Shown here: piece by piece, positions 36,934 to 46,412 of the stretch
How the letters are laid out: every line of letters starts with the position of its first letter
Numbering within the stretch: position 1 is the stretch's first letter
From: Rhodoferax sp.
GTDB taxonomy: Bacteria; Pseudomonadota; Gammaproteobacteria; Burkholderiales; Burkholderiaceae_C
DNA length: 64,000 bases
Direction of reading: 5' to 3'
Assembly (NCBI GenBank): GCA_003133245.1
Contig: PKWM01000018.1
Span: 124,001-188,000 of the forward strand
Made by a program: the position numbers and the translations under genes
Notes under the pieces: generated by a model
What the model was told of the DNA's origin: nothing
Databases searched by the model: none
What the model saw: only the letters and a program-made list of their open reading frames with translations

Positions 36934-38886
36934 CTATTTTTTGTTGTCTTTAGGTGCCCGCCTGGTTTCGCGCAGCAACTCGGCGCAATTGCTGTCCTGG
37001 CCCGGACCGGCGTCAAGCAAGGGCAGCAAGGTCAGGAACGGATTGACGATGCCCAGCGCAATGGCACCCAAGGCGCGGGCCGCAACGCGCACTTTGTCGA
37101 CGCCAACCTCGGGCTTGGCCAGAGTGCCACGCACATAGATAGGACTGTGCAGCGCCAGTGGGCTCGTGCTCTTGGTTTTTTGATTGAGTGTCAAGTCGAG
37201 TTTTTCCTGCGCCAGATTGATGTTGCCGCTGCCAATGATGGTGGTCACCTCGGTGTCGAAGACTAGGGCCTTGGTCTGCATGATGCCCTGGTGAACGTCG
37301 AAGTCGGCCACGGCGCAGCGCAATTTGATTTGTTTATCGCCGGTGATGTTCAGTGAGAGTATTTCCCAGAGGTGCAGACCAACTTCCTCCATCAGCAGCT
37401 TGCTGACCAGGCCACCGTCCACGACCAGGCCGAATTTGCCGTTGGCGCTGGCCAACATGTGCCCGACCGAATTACCGCTGCCGACCAGATCAAGCTCGCC
37501 GTTGATCCGACCGATGCTGGTCTTGTTCAGTGTGACTAATGGCAATAGTTTAGCCAACTGAATTTCCTTGGCCCAGACTTGCGCTTTGGCCTGGATCGGG
37601 TCATGGCGTCCATCGAGTGAAATCACCGCCTTGAGCTGACCACCGGCCAGGCCAAAATTGAGCGGGTCGAGTATCAACACCGAATCATGCAAACTCAAAT
37701 GGACAGTCAGATCTGCCAGCGGCAACCCCTTGGCACGGCGAATGGTGGTGGCGCTCAAGTCCACTTCGGCATCCACACTGTCCCAGTGTTCGGCCCTGAA
37801 TGGCAGGTCGGGCAGCACGCGTGCCTGAGCTGGCAGGGGCAGGGCGGTTTGAGCAGCCGGTGCGGCTTTTCTGGCGGCCTGCAGGCGACCGGGTCGGGCA
37901 CCGATCAACGGGGCCAGATCTGCCAGATCAAGCACTTTGGATGTCAGCTCCGCTTGCATCGCGGCTCGCTTGCCGCCGGTGTTGATTTGCAGGCTGCCGG
38001 CGACATCACTGGAGCCAATACGGCCGGAGAATTTGTCATAACGCCAGCTCGTCCCGCTGTGCTGTAGATGGCCTTCGGTCGTGTAGGCGCGCGTCGGCGG
38101 AAACGCAATGCCAAGCAGCGGAAAAAGCTGTGCCAGATTGTTGCCACGCAAGGCAAGCTGCAAGTCCAGGGCAGAAAACTTCAACAAGCTGGTAATGCTG
38201 CCGTTGATCTTCACGCCAGTGTCGCCCACGGAGAAGTCAGCTTTCAGTGGGTACGGGCTACTTTCGTCGCGCAAGCCCAGCACCGGCCCACCGCTGCCCT
38301 GTGCCTTGAGCGCCAGCCCCTTGTATTGCCCTTGCGCGCCGAAAGTCAGGCCGCTGAACTCGGGCGTGGCGCTGGTGGTTGAGAGTTCGGCGCGAATGTG
38401 GGTCTTCTGAGCCGCATCGTCGTAGCCGATTCGGCCCTGGTCGAGCGTCAGGCGATCAATGAGGATGCTGGCGCTGTCATCCTGCTGGTTCAAGTCCAGC
38501 AGCCAGTTCTTGCGCTCACTGCTGCCCTGTTCCAGAAAAATGACCGGGTGCTTGAGCCGCACTTCGGGCAGGACGATGTGGCGCAAAAACAATTGGGGCA
38601 AGTCGATGGTGATGTCCAGCGCCTCGGCGCTGATCATCTGTTTTTCGCTCGCCCAAGCCGGATTGGCAAAAGTGACAGCGCCAGTATGAACGTGCGGCCG
38701 TGGCCAGCCAAATTTCAGTTTGATGTCACCACCAATGACCAGTTGACGACCGGTCTTGTCCAGTGTCATTTGCTCGACCGGCGCGCGCAGCCAGTTCCAG
38801 CCGAACAAGGCGATGAAAAGAACGGCCAGCAGAACTGGCACCAGCAATAGTGCGGCGATCCATTTGAGCGGGCGAGAAAGAGTCAT
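36934..38886 (-). CDS. AsmA-family envelope protein
   Basis: About 650 residues from ATG 38886. One N-terminal membrane helix (LKWIAALLLVPVLLAVLFIAL) is followed by a large periplasmic beta-rich region with AsmA features (TLDKTGRQLVIGGDIKLKFGWPRPHV; a C-terminal AsmA-type domain with LVGSGNSVGHMLASANGKFGL and GTLAKPEVGVDKVRVAARALG). AsmA-like proteins are tied to phospholipid movement and outer-membrane assembly. There is no clear ribosome site. It is followed on the same strand by nothing before the xth gene (177-bp gap). Confidence 0.85.
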   Translation of the reverse strand: MTLSRPLKWIAALLLVPVLLAVLFIALFGWNWLRAPVEQMTLDKTGRQLVIGGDIKLKFGWPRPHVHTGAVTFANPAWASEKQMISAEALDITIDLPQLFLRHIVLPEVRLKHPVIFLEQGSSERKNWLLDLNQQDDSASILIDRLTLDQGRIGYDDAAQKTHIRAELSTTSATPEFSGLTFGAQGQYKGLALKAQGSGGPVLGLRDESSPYPLKADFSVGDTGVKINGSITSLLKFSALDLQLALRGNNLAQLFPLLGIAFPPTRAYTTEGHLQHSGTSWRYDKFSGRIGSSDVAGSLQINTGGKRAAMQAELTSKVLDLADLAPLIGARPGRLQAARKAAPAAQTALPLPAQARVLPDLPFRAEHWDSVDAEVDLSATTIRRAKGLPLADLTVHLSLHDSVLILDPLNFGLAGGQLKAVISLDGRHDPIQAKAQVWAKEIQLAKLLPLVTLNKTSIGRINGELDLVGSGNSVGHMLASANGKFGLVVDGGLVSKLLMEEVGLHLWEILSLNITGDKQIKLRCAVADFDVHQGIMQTKALVFDTEVTTIIGSGNINLAQEKLDLTLNQKTKSTSPLALHSPIYVRGTLAKPEVGVDKVRVAARALGAIALGIVNPFLTLLPLLDAGPGQDSNCAELLRETRRAPKDNKK

Positions 38887-39044
38887 GGTGTTGCGGAGTC
38901 GATGTGTTTTACCCATTCACAATTAATTGCTCTGCGCGTGCGGCCACCTCTTGCGCTCGTGCCAGTCCGCCGCTGTCTCGATAGAAATCGAGCATGGCGA
39001 CAAACTGGTGGTCGCTATGTTCCTGCGGCGCGTCTGCAAAGTGA

Positions 39045-39203
39045 TTACATTCGCCCCGTTAGCAGTAGTACGATGATGATGATGACCACCAGGCCCAAGC
39101 CACCGCTGGGCCCGTAGCCCCAGTTTCGGCTGTGCGGCCAGGTCGGAATAGCACCGATCAGCATCAAGATCAGAATGATTAGAAGTATGGTTCCCAAGCC
39201 CAT
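39045..39203 (-). CDS. Small DUF3309-type membrane protein
   Basis: 52 residues: MGLGTILLIILILMLIGAIP, then TWPHSRNWGYGPSGGLGL and a second hydrophobic run ending TGRM. Two short membrane segments flank a Trp/Pro/Gly loop, as in the DUF3309 family. AAGGAG lies 7 nt before the ATG. No function is known for the family. The 158 bp upstream of the AsmA gene up to here hold nothing else. Confidence 0.8.
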   Translation of the reverse strand: MGLGTILLIILILMLIGAIPTWPHSRNWGYGPSGGLGLVVIIIIVLLLTGRM

Positions 39204-39234
39204 GGTGTTCTCCTTGAAGTTACGAGATGCAGGT

Positions 39235-39516
39235 TTAGTACGCGGGTGCCGAAGCGGCCGGCATCACGACCACCGTGGTGCCGCTGCCAGATTTGCCGGT
39301 GGCACCGGTATTGCCATCGTTGCCTTGATTGCCGGTGGCTCCCTGGCTGCCATCATTGCCAGTGGCGCCCGTGCCACCAGTGGCACCGGTTGGACCGGCG
39401 GGTCCAGGCACTGGCACAGCAACGGGTGTAGCGGGAACCGTGACAACGGCGGGTCGATCACAAGCACCCAGACTTAACGTGGCGAGTAGCGCCGAAATCA
39501 GCATCGTATATTTCAT
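39235..39516 (-). CDS. Collagen-like-repeat lipoprotein (paralogue 1)
   Basis: 93 residues. The signal peptide MKYTMLISALLATLSLGAC ends in a lipobox with Cys19. Residues ~37-75 are Gly-X-Y triplets (GPAGPTGATGGTGATG and onward), mostly with Thr, Asn or Asp in X/Y. The C-terminus is TTVVVMPAASAPAY. AAGGA precedes the ATG. It resembles the protein at 43154-43525. It should be a lipid-anchored short collagen-like stalk; the role is unknown. Confidence 0.8.
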   Translation of the reverse strand: MKYTMLISALLATLSLGACDRPAVVTVPATPVAVPVPGPAGPTGATGGTGATGNDGSQGATGNQGNDGNTGATGKSGSGTTVVVMPAASAPAY

Positions 39517-39813
39517 AAGGAATCCTTAAAGGGTAAAAAATCATGGCACCGCATCCGAACTATCGAAACTTGCCACCTAGGAGCCCGACAGGCTCTTGGG
39601 TAGATTACCTAAATGCCACGCCTTGTTCTGTGCGGTGGCGAACAATCATTCACCAACCCAGCAATAAACTTATTAATCATCACAATGAACAATAGGGAGA
39701 CCCTCTGCGGTTCAGTGCCTCAAACTATGCAACTTGCTTTTACTCCGTACCGGGTTTATGCCAACGCTTACGGGTCAAGGCGGCTACCATCTGCGCTCCT
39801 GCATGGATAAACA

Positions 39814-41091
39814 ATGCCCAATCTGAAAACGCTGAACCCGAAACCTGATGAGCCGTGGATTAAAAAGCTCGGTCCGGGGCTCATCACGGGTGCGGCGGAC
39901 GACGACCCCAGCGGAATTGCCACTTATTCGCAAGCCGGTGCACAGTTTGGCTTCAACATGCTTTGGACGGTGCTGTTCACGTATCCGTTGATGGTCGGCA
40001 TTCAGGTCGTGAGCGCCAGAATCGGGCGCGTCAGCGGCCACGGCCTCGCCACCAACATTCGCCAGCATTACCCAGCATGGCTTTTGTACGGCATCGTGTC
40101 ACTTTTGCTGATTGCCAATACGATCAATATTGCAGCCGACATTGCCGCCATGGCCGAGGCTTTGAAACTGATCGTCGGCGGCCCGGTCCGGCTCTACGCA
40201 GTAGCGTTTGGACTGCTATCGCTGTTGCTTCAAGTTTTCATTCCGTACCGTCGCTATGTTCGCGTTTTGAAATGGCTCACGCTGGCGCTGCTGGCTTACG
40301 TTGCTACGGCGTTTGTCGTGCATATCCCTTGGTCGCAAGTATGGGTGAGCGCGCTGTGGCCACAGCTGTCCTGGAAACCGGCGTACGTCACCACCGTGGT
40401 GGCCGTATTCGGCACCACCATCAGTCCCTACCTGTTTTTTTGGCAGGCATCGCAGGAGGTTGAAGACCAGCTGGCTGATCCCCTGGCGCAACCTTTGATC
40501 AAGGCACCGCAGCAGGCCAAGGCCAACCTCAGACGCATCAAGATCGATACCTATATCGGCATGGGTTTTTCAAATCTGGTAGCTTTCTTCATCATTTTGA
40601 CGACGGCGGCGACGCTCAACCTGAACGGTATCACCGATATTCAAACCTCGGCCCAAGCGGCAACAGCGCTGCGTCCCATCGCGGGTGAGTTTGCATTCAT
40701 GCTGTTCAGCGCTGGCATTATCGGCACCGGCATGCTGGCGATTCCGGTGCTGGCGGGGTCTTCGGCCTACGCCATGGCGGGTGCCTTCAAATGGAAAAAC
40801 AGCCTGGAGCGCGCGCCCATGCGGGCCAAGCAGTTCTACGCCATCATCGCCATCTCGACCCTGATCGGCATCGCGCTGGACTTTACCTCGATCGATCCGA
40901 TCAAGGCGCTGTACTGGAGCGCTGTCATCAACGGTGTCATCTCGGTGCCGATCATGGCCGTGATGATGTTGATGGCAGTGCGGCCCGAGATCATGGGGCG
41001 CTTCGTTATTTCAAGCAGCCTCAGGTTACTGGGCTGGGCTGCCACGCTGCTGATGGCGGCAGCAGTGGGCGCGATGTTTGTGATCGGCTAA
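39814..41091 (+). CDS. NRAMP-related divalent metal transporter, atypical motifs
   Basis: 425 residues with about 11 helices and clear NRAMP layout (KKLGPGLITGAADDDPSGIATYSQAGAQFGFNMLW). The canonical helix-1 DPGN is DPSG here, and the helix-6 MPH motif is replaced by ISPYLFF. The changed metal-site residues place it in an NRAMP-related clade whose ion is not certain (Mn/Fe is not safe to assume). The 297 bp before it (39517-39813) hold no gene that I can support. Confidence 0.85.
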   Translation: MPNLKTLNPKPDEPWIKKLGPGLITGAADDDPSGIATYSQAGAQFGFNMLWTVLFTYPLMVGIQVVSARIGRVSGHGLATNIRQHYPAWLLYGIVSLLLIANTINIAADIAAMAEALKLIVGGPVRLYAVAFGLLSLLLQVFIPYRRYVRVLKWLTLALLAYVATAFVVHIPWSQVWVSALWPQLSWKPAYVTTVVAVFGTTISPYLFFWQASQEVEDQLADPLAQPLIKAPQQAKANLRRIKIDTYIGMGFSNLVAFFIILTTAATLNLNGITDIQTSAQAATALRPIAGEFAFMLFSAGIIGTGMLAIPVLAGSSAYAMAGAFKWKNSLERAPMRAKQFYAIIAISTLIGIALDFTSIDPIKALYWSAVINGVISVPIMAVMMLMAVRPEIMGRFVISSSLRLLGWAATLLMAAAVGAMFVIG

Positions 41092-41115
41092 GACCGGTTA
41101 AAAGGAGATGCCTTG

Positions 41116-41262
41116 CTACAAGCCTCGCCCCTGAATCAGGCGAACCAGAATCATCACCACCGCGACGACCAGCAGGATATGAATGAATCCGCCCATGGTG
41201 TACGAGGTGACCAACCCCAGAAGCCAGAGGACGATGAGAATGAAGGCGATGGTTCCAAGCAT
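41116..41262 (-). CDS. Small lmo0937-type membrane protein
   Basis: 48 residues (MLGTIAFILIVLWLLGLVTS, then YTMGGFIHILLVVAVVMILVRLIQGRGL). Two membrane helices with a short loop match the lmo0937/DUF5670 family of tiny stress-linked membrane proteins. AAGGAA lies 6 nt before the ATG. It is convergent with the NRAMP-like gene. Confidence 0.8.
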   Translation of the reverse strand: MLGTIAFILIVLWLLGLVTSYTMGGFIHILLVVAVVMILVRLIQGRGL

Positions 41263-41387
41263 TTTGTTTCCTTGTGCCAAAAATTGGCGAGTGGTGAATT
41301 TAACGGATGAGTCATGGTAGGCACTGTAAAAAAATAGTCTGTGCGCTGGCAGACATAGACGTTGTTTGTTTTGACATCGTGCCCTGA

Positions 41388-42593
41388 TCAGCCCTGCATC
41401 AGTTTGGCCAGTTGCACGCCGGAGGGCGAGTGCTCCGCCACGACCTTGAGGAGTACCACCAACGCCGGCCCCAGGAACAGCCCCCAGATGCCCCACAACG
41501 CGCCCCAAAACACCAGGCCGATGAAGACCGTTGCCGAGTTCATTTTTGCGGCGCGTCCTTGCAACCATGCAGACACCAGTGTGCCCACCAGTGTGGAGAG
41601 CAAAACCAGAAAGGTTGCCATGCCAAGCGCGGCACCGAGCGTCTCGTGCGCCAGGAAGGTCTCGGCCGCGCCCAGGAGGGTGAGCAGTGCCATGCCGAGG
41701 TAAGGCACCACGTGCAACAACGCTGCGGTCACACCCCAGCCGGCTGCGTCGGGCAGCTTGGCCATGGAAAAGGCAGCCCATACCGCCCCGCCAATGATCG
41801 TGTTGGTCACCAGCAGTACGCCGACATAAAGGCGAATCTGGCGCGAGCACTCCAGCATGGCTGCCCGGGCGCGTAGCTGCACTTCGAGGTCGTAGCCCCA
41901 CAGCCCAAGAAAGCGCGCAGCCAGCGTCTTGCCGCCCATCAGCACGAAGAACGTAATGAAAAAAATGATGCTCAGGTTGGCTGCAAACCCGAACAGAACA
42001 TTGGAACCTGAAACTGCGGTGACACGCAATGCCACCGCTGCACCGTCGGTAATATTGTTGTTTGGCTTGGCAGCGAGCGCCGCACTGGAAGATGCAAGTG
42101 CCGCTGCGCGCCGCTCGGAGTGCAGCAGCGGCTTGCCGGCAATCACCTGGTCTGCGGCGCGATCCAACTGCTGCAACGCAGTGCGTGCGCGTGCCATTAG
42201 CGACTCGCCTTCGGGCTCGCGCTCAGCCATTTGTTGCGCCACCACGCTGATCATTTCCGGCACGCGCTCGGCGACGCGCACCAACTGTGCTCCGAATACG
42301 ACCGCACTTGCTGTCAGTGTGCACATGACCACCAGCAGTGTCAGCACGGTCGCGGCCACCGGGCTGTGCAGCCAGACCTCCAGGCGCACGGTCAGCGGAA
42401 CCACCAGCATGGCCAGCATCAGCCCCGCCGCCAATGGAATCAGGAAGCGCTGGCCCCACCACAATGCGGCAATCACCGCCAGTGTGGCGATGATTTTGAC
42501 GGCGGCGCTGGCGCGCATGGGCGCAGTTCGAGTGACCGCGCTGGCTGTCTCAGTGATTTCTCTGGGGCGTTCAGAGTCTGTCACGGACAACAC
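41388..42593 (-). CDS. AI-2E-family (PerM-like) transporter
   Basis: 401 residues. The family pattern is visible: an N-terminal pair of helices (FLIPLAAGLMLAMLVVPLTVRLE), a long soluble segment (~85-200), and the C-terminal membrane half with VPYLGMALLTLLGAAE and WGALWGIWGLFLGPALVVLLK. Members export AI-2, ions or other small molecules; the substrate cannot be told. The start is GTG 42593, directly after the upstream BON gene stop, so the two are cotranscribed. Confidence 0.85.
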   Translation of the reverse strand: MLSVTDSERPREITETASAVTRTAPMRASAAVKIIATLAVIAALWWGQRFLIPLAAGLMLAMLVVPLTVRLEVWLHSPVAATVLTLLVVMCTLTASAVVFGAQLVRVAERVPEMISVVAQQMAEREPEGESLMARARTALQQLDRAADQVIAGKPLLHSERRAAALASSSAALAAKPNNNITDGAAVALRVTAVSGSNVLFGFAANLSIIFFITFFVLMGGKTLAARFLGLWGYDLEVQLRARAAMLECSRQIRLYVGVLLVTNTIIGGAVWAAFSMAKLPDAAGWGVTAALLHVVPYLGMALLTLLGAAETFLAHETLGAALGMATFLVLLSTLVGTLVSAWLQGRAAKMNSATVFIGLVFWGALWGIWGLFLGPALVVLLKVVAEHSPSGVQLAKLMQG

Positions 42594-42908
42594 TCAAGGG
42601 CGGATGGCGATTTCGTTTTTAACCAGCTTGACGCCTTTGACACCGCGCGCGATGGCTTCGGCGGTGTTCTTCTCAGAACTACTCTTGGCAAAACCCGACA
42701 GCATGACGGTGCCGTTGAGCGTTTCAACCCGGATGCTGGCAGCATCGACTTGCTTGTTTTCGACGAAGCGCGACTTGATCAGTGTGGTGATGCCGGTGTC
42801 GTCAACATAGGCGCCCACGGTTTCCTGACCACGGTTGACTGCGCAGCCTGGGGTCGTTAGCAAAACAACGGCTGTCATGGCAGCGATAAGAGTGGTGCGA
42901 AGGTACAT
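42594..42908 (-). CDS. BON-domain lipoprotein, paralogue 1
   Basis: 104 residues. The lipobox is at TTPGCAVNRG (Cys22) and one BON domain spans ~37-104 (TTLIKSRFVENKQVDAASIRVETLNG...VMLSGFAKS). BON proteins (OsmY-like) bind phospholipid surfaces in the periplasm. Its sequence is nearly the same as the gene at 60375-60689. The 245 bp upstream (42909-43153) are the shared leader region with the divergent collagen-like gene; nothing else is visible there. Confidence 0.88.
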   Translation of the reverse strand: MYLRTTLIAAMTAVVLLTTPGCAVNRGQETVGAYVDDTGITTLIKSRFVENKQVDAASIRVETLNGTVMLSGFAKSSSEKNTAEAIARGVKGVKLVKNEIAIRP

Positions 42909-43099
42909 GGTGAATCTCCAGTTTAAGTTGGTAGTGATACGACTTGAAGTTGTCAGTCTATTGCGCCATGCGCTTGACTGGCTTGCAAAGTTTAGAAGTT
43001 TGAATAAGCGCCGTCGGTGCGCCAGCGCACCGACGGGCGCGGATCATTCTCATAAACTTATCCCAGTCGTAGAGCTTCGACAAAGGTACCTCAGGGTAA

Positions 43100-43525
<426 letters not shown>

Positions 43526-43527
43526 GC

Positions 43528-43923
43528 CTATTTGGCAGGAACGATGGTGACGCTCTCGCGCAGAATGCCACCATTGGCGACGCTGCCTTCGACCGTGCCG
43601 CCCCCGCTCATGCGGGCCTCGCAATCGCTGCGATCAGTGCCTTGGTGCGCGCCGCAGCGTTGCAATGCGTTTTGCTGATATAGGTCGGGGGTGTCGCTGA
43701 GGTCACCGCGCTTGGCCGCAGCCAGGGCGTTGCGCGCCTCCTTGCGACAGGTGGCCTGGGCTTGGTTCGACTGACCGCTGTTGCATACCGCCATGTCCTC
43801 GCGGTAGCGCGCTTGCGCTTCGGCTAGGGCGCTGGGCGTGACTGCCAGCGCGGCGGATGTACACAGCAAACCAGCCACTGTGGCCAGAGCGAGTTTGTGT
43901 AATGGGGAAGTTGAAATGGTCAT
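43528..43923 (-). CDS. Conserved hypothetical secreted protein
   Basis: 131 residues from ATG 43923, with an N-terminal signal peptide (LALATVAGLLCTSAALA). The mature part has paired Cys residues (MAVCNSGQSNQAQATCRKEARNALAAAKRGDL; LQRCGAHQGTDRSDCEARM) that could form disulfides, and ends with GGILRESVTIVPAK. I recognise the type from betaproteobacterial genomes but know no function. The stop lies 2 bp from the convergent collagen-like gene. Confidence 0.65.
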   Translation of the reverse strand: MTISTSPLHKLALATVAGLLCTSAALAVTPSALAEAQARYREDMAVCNSGQSNQAQATCRKEARNALAAAKRGDLSDTPDLYQQNALQRCGAHQGTDRSDCEARMSGGGTVEGSVANGGILRESVTIVPAK

Positions 43924-43940
43924 AACAGTCTTTCTAAAGA

Positions 43941-43985
43941 GTTGGGGACAGAGCTGGCGTCGCCGCCACTGCGATGCGTCCCACA
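43941..43985. repeat. Dispersed repeat family 2 (GGGGACAG element), short copy
   Basis: GTTGGGGACAGAGCTGGCG at the left and GCGTCCCACAGAG at the right repeat the element seen at 21678 and 33520, with a shorter middle. Confidence 0.6.
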
Positions 43986-44115
43986 GAGTTTCAGGCAGAA
44001 CCAAAGACTAAAGGCAGATCTAACTCATGTATGTGCGCTTGCGCACTTAGCAGTGCTCCTTTGGTGCGGATAATTGCTACGCTGCTGAGCTTTTTCGTAT
44101 CAGCGAATTGGAAAA

Positions 44116-45525
44116 ATGAACCTTTGGCTTATTCGTGGCATGGATCGTTTCATTGCAACAAGTTTGTGCGTGTTGGCGGCATCGGGTTGCGCGACCTTGC
44201 CCGACGCCGACGCGTTGATCGCTCGCCACACCGGGCAAACGGCAAGTTTCGAGAACGCGCGCGGCCCACTTTCAAAGCAAAAAAGTGCTGCCATCCTGGC
44301 GCAGCTCAAGCGCAAATCCGGCGACATCGATATTCTGGAAAAGCAGATTGCGCTGGAGCAAGCCATTGTGGGTAGCCCGCTCGTTGTGGGTAACCAGGTG
44401 ACGTTGTTGCAGGATGGTGCCGCCACCTACGCAGCCATGTTTGCCGCCATCCGCCAAGCCCGGGATCACATCAATCTGGAGTCTTACATCATTGAAGATG
44501 ACGCCATTGGGGGCGACTTTGCTGATCTGCTCTTGCTACAGCAGAGCCGTGGTGTGCAGGTCAACATCATCTATGACAGCGTAGGTGCACTCAAGACACC
44601 CAAGGTGTTCTTTGAGCGGCTGCGCCAAGCTGGCGTGGCGGTGCTTGAATTCAACCCGGTCAATCCACTTAAGGCGAAAACGTCGTGGTTGTTAAATAAC
44701 CGTGATCATCGAAAAATATTGATTGTTGACGGGCGCACCGCCTTTATTGGCGGCATCAATATCAGCAGCGTTTATGCCTCGGGTTCGTTCATTCTTCGGG
44801 AGAGCCAAGCGCCAGTGCCGCGGCCAAGCAACGCAGTGAACTGGCGCGACACCGACCTGCAAATTGATGGCCCGGTGGTGGCCGAATTACAAAAGCTGTT
44901 CATGAGCACCTGGGAGAAGCAGCGCGGCACGGTCTTGGCAGCGAAGAATTATTTTCCGCCGTTGGTCGCGCAAGGCACACAAATCGTCCGTGCCATTGGC
45001 AGCACATCGGATGATCCGTACAGCCTGATCTATTTGACGCTGCTTTCGGCCATTGGCAATGCAGAGAAACAGGTGTATCTGACCAACGCCTACTTTGTGC
45101 CCGACCCGCAACTGCTCAAAGCCTTGACTGACGCTGCCGCGCGCGGAGTCGATGTGCGGCTGATTCTGCCCAGCCAGTCCGACTCCGCGTTGGTTTTTCA
45201 AGCCGGGCGTTCGAATTACACCGGACTGCTGGCAGGCGGAGTCAAACTCTATGAGCGCCAGGGTGCATTGCTGCATTCCAAGACGGCGGTGATTGACGGC
45301 GTCTGGTCCACAGTCGGGTCGACCAACCTGGACTGGCGCAGTTTCCTGGACAACGACGAGGTCAATGCGGTGATTCTGGGGCGCGAGTTCGCGCAGCGAA
45401 TGCAAGCTGTTTTTGCCGATGATCTGGCCGCCTCTGATGAAATTCATCTGTCAAGCTGGCAACGGCGACCGCTTCAATTCAGGGTGAAGGAGTGGCTGGC
45501 ACGTGTTTGGGGTCGCTTGCTGTAG
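44116..45525 (+). CDS. Cardiolipin-synthase-like phospholipase D, lipoprotein
   Basis: 469 residues. The N-terminus is a lipoprotein-type signal (SLCVLAASGC). Two phospholipase D HKD motifs are complete: HRKILIVDGRTAFIGGIN in the middle and HSKTAVIDGVWSTVGSTN near the end. The ClsC/YmdC-like branch joins phospholipids to make cardiolipin. ATG 44116 has GGA close upstream; ATG 44140 is also possible and would give a shorter signal. Confidence 0.88.
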   Translation: MNLWLIRGMDRFIATSLCVLAASGCATLPDADALIARHTGQTASFENARGPLSKQKSAAILAQLKRKSGDIDILEKQIALEQAIVGSPLVVGNQVTLLQDGAATYAAMFAAIRQARDHINLESYIIEDDAIGGDFADLLLLQQSRGVQVNIIYDSVGALKTPKVFFERLRQAGVAVLEFNPVNPLKAKTSWLLNNRDHRKILIVDGRTAFIGGINISSVYASGSFILRESQAPVPRPSNAVNWRDTDLQIDGPVVAELQKLFMSTWEKQRGTVLAAKNYFPPLVAQGTQIVRAIGSTSDDPYSLIYLTLLSAIGNAEKQVYLTNAYFVPDPQLLKALTDAAARGVDVRLILPSQSDSALVFQAGRSNYTGLLAGGVKLYERQGALLHSKTAVIDGVWSTVGSTNLDWRSFLDNDEVNAVILGREFAQRMQAVFADDLAASDEIHLSSWQRRPLQFRVKEWLARVWGRLL

Positions 45526-45546
45526 GTCGCTGATCGCCTGCCAAAG

Positions 45547-45762
45547 CTATTTGCGTCCCAGCACCAGCAGGAACACGCCCAGCACGATCGCGCCACCGCT
45601 CAGGAGCAGTGGCACGTTGACCCGTTCCTGCTGCTGCACTTTGAGTTCGAGCGGACCGAGTTTCATGCCGGTGGTTTCCTTGGTGTAGCTGAAGCCGCCA
45701 TAGGCCAGGCCCAGGCCACCGGCTGCTATCAGCATGATGCCGATGAGTTTGGAGATGTTCAT
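45547..45762 (-). CDS. Small DUF3185-type membrane protein
   Basis: 71 residues with two helices (KLIGIMLIAAGGLGLAYGG and LLLSGGAIVLGVFLLVLGRK) and a soluble loop TKETTGMKLGPLELKVQQQE. The pattern matches DUF3185. The start overlaps the stop of the upstream transport lipoprotein gene, so it belongs to the Mla-type operon. Confidence 0.8.
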   Translation of the reverse strand: MNISKLIGIMLIAAGGLGLAYGGFSYTKETTGMKLGPLELKVQQQERVNVPLLLSGGAIVLGVFLLVLGRK

Positions 45763-46412
45763 TGCTGTCTTTCGGTTAAAAATTGGGACAAGTCGTCAAG
45801 CACGGTTTGCACCGCACGGTTGGCTGCCAGCACACCGCCATACGGGTCTTCGCTGCTGGCGGGTTCAATGGCATCGAATTCGCGCCAGGCCAGTACCCGG
45901 CGCGATTTGTCATCGACCAGGGTCGCGCGCAGCGTGAAGCGCACGCGGCTTGGGCTGGTTTGAAACTCGTGTTGCAAGCGGATGATTTCAGTGTCGAGCC
46001 GCAGTTCGCCCGACGCAGCGCCCGGTGTCAGCACAACCGCGCCAAAGGAGCCGGTTTTCTCGATTGCGGCAACCAGCAGCGCAGTCAGCATGCGCGCTGG
46101 TGGATCGACCCATTCGCTGTGCGCAAAATATTCGAGTTTGTGTGGCTCGCGCACATAAATGATGTGGGGCCCGTCAAAACCGGCAGCGGCATGCGGCGGA
46201 TTGATGACCAAGGTAGTCGTTGTCAATGCGGGCTTCGCTGACGCGGCTGCCATCTTCGGCGCTGTTGACGTGCTGTTGTCGAGCGAATAGAAGGTGGTTG
46301 GAGGTGTGCTGGTCGGTTGCAGCGCGCTACAGGCAACCAGGGCCGACAGGCACAGACCGATTGCGATCATTCGCTCGACTTGCGTAGCATGCGATTTGTT
46401 CATTATCATCAT
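45759..46412 (-). CDS. ABC-transport auxiliary lipoprotein (PqiC/DUF330 type)
   Basis: 217 residues. The signal has lipobox LSALVACSALQP, followed by PTTFYSLDNS and a PqiC-like domain (LVINPPHAAAGFDGPHIIYVREPHKLEYFAHSEWVDPPARML). Such lipoproteins sit in the outer membrane and partner MCE proteins. GGAG lies 7 nt before ATG 46412, which overlaps the MCE gene stop. Confidence 0.87.
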   Translation of the reverse strand: MMIMNKSHATQVERMIAIGLCLSALVACSALQPTSTPPTTFYSLDNSTSTAPKMAAASAKPALTTTTLVINPPHAAAGFDGPHIIYVREPHKLEYFAHSEWVDPPARMLTALLVAAIEKTGSFGAVVLTPGAASGELRLDTEIIRLQHEFQTSPSRVRFTLRATLVDDKSRRVLAWREFDAIEPASSEDPYGGVLAANRAVQTVLDDLSQFLTERQQ

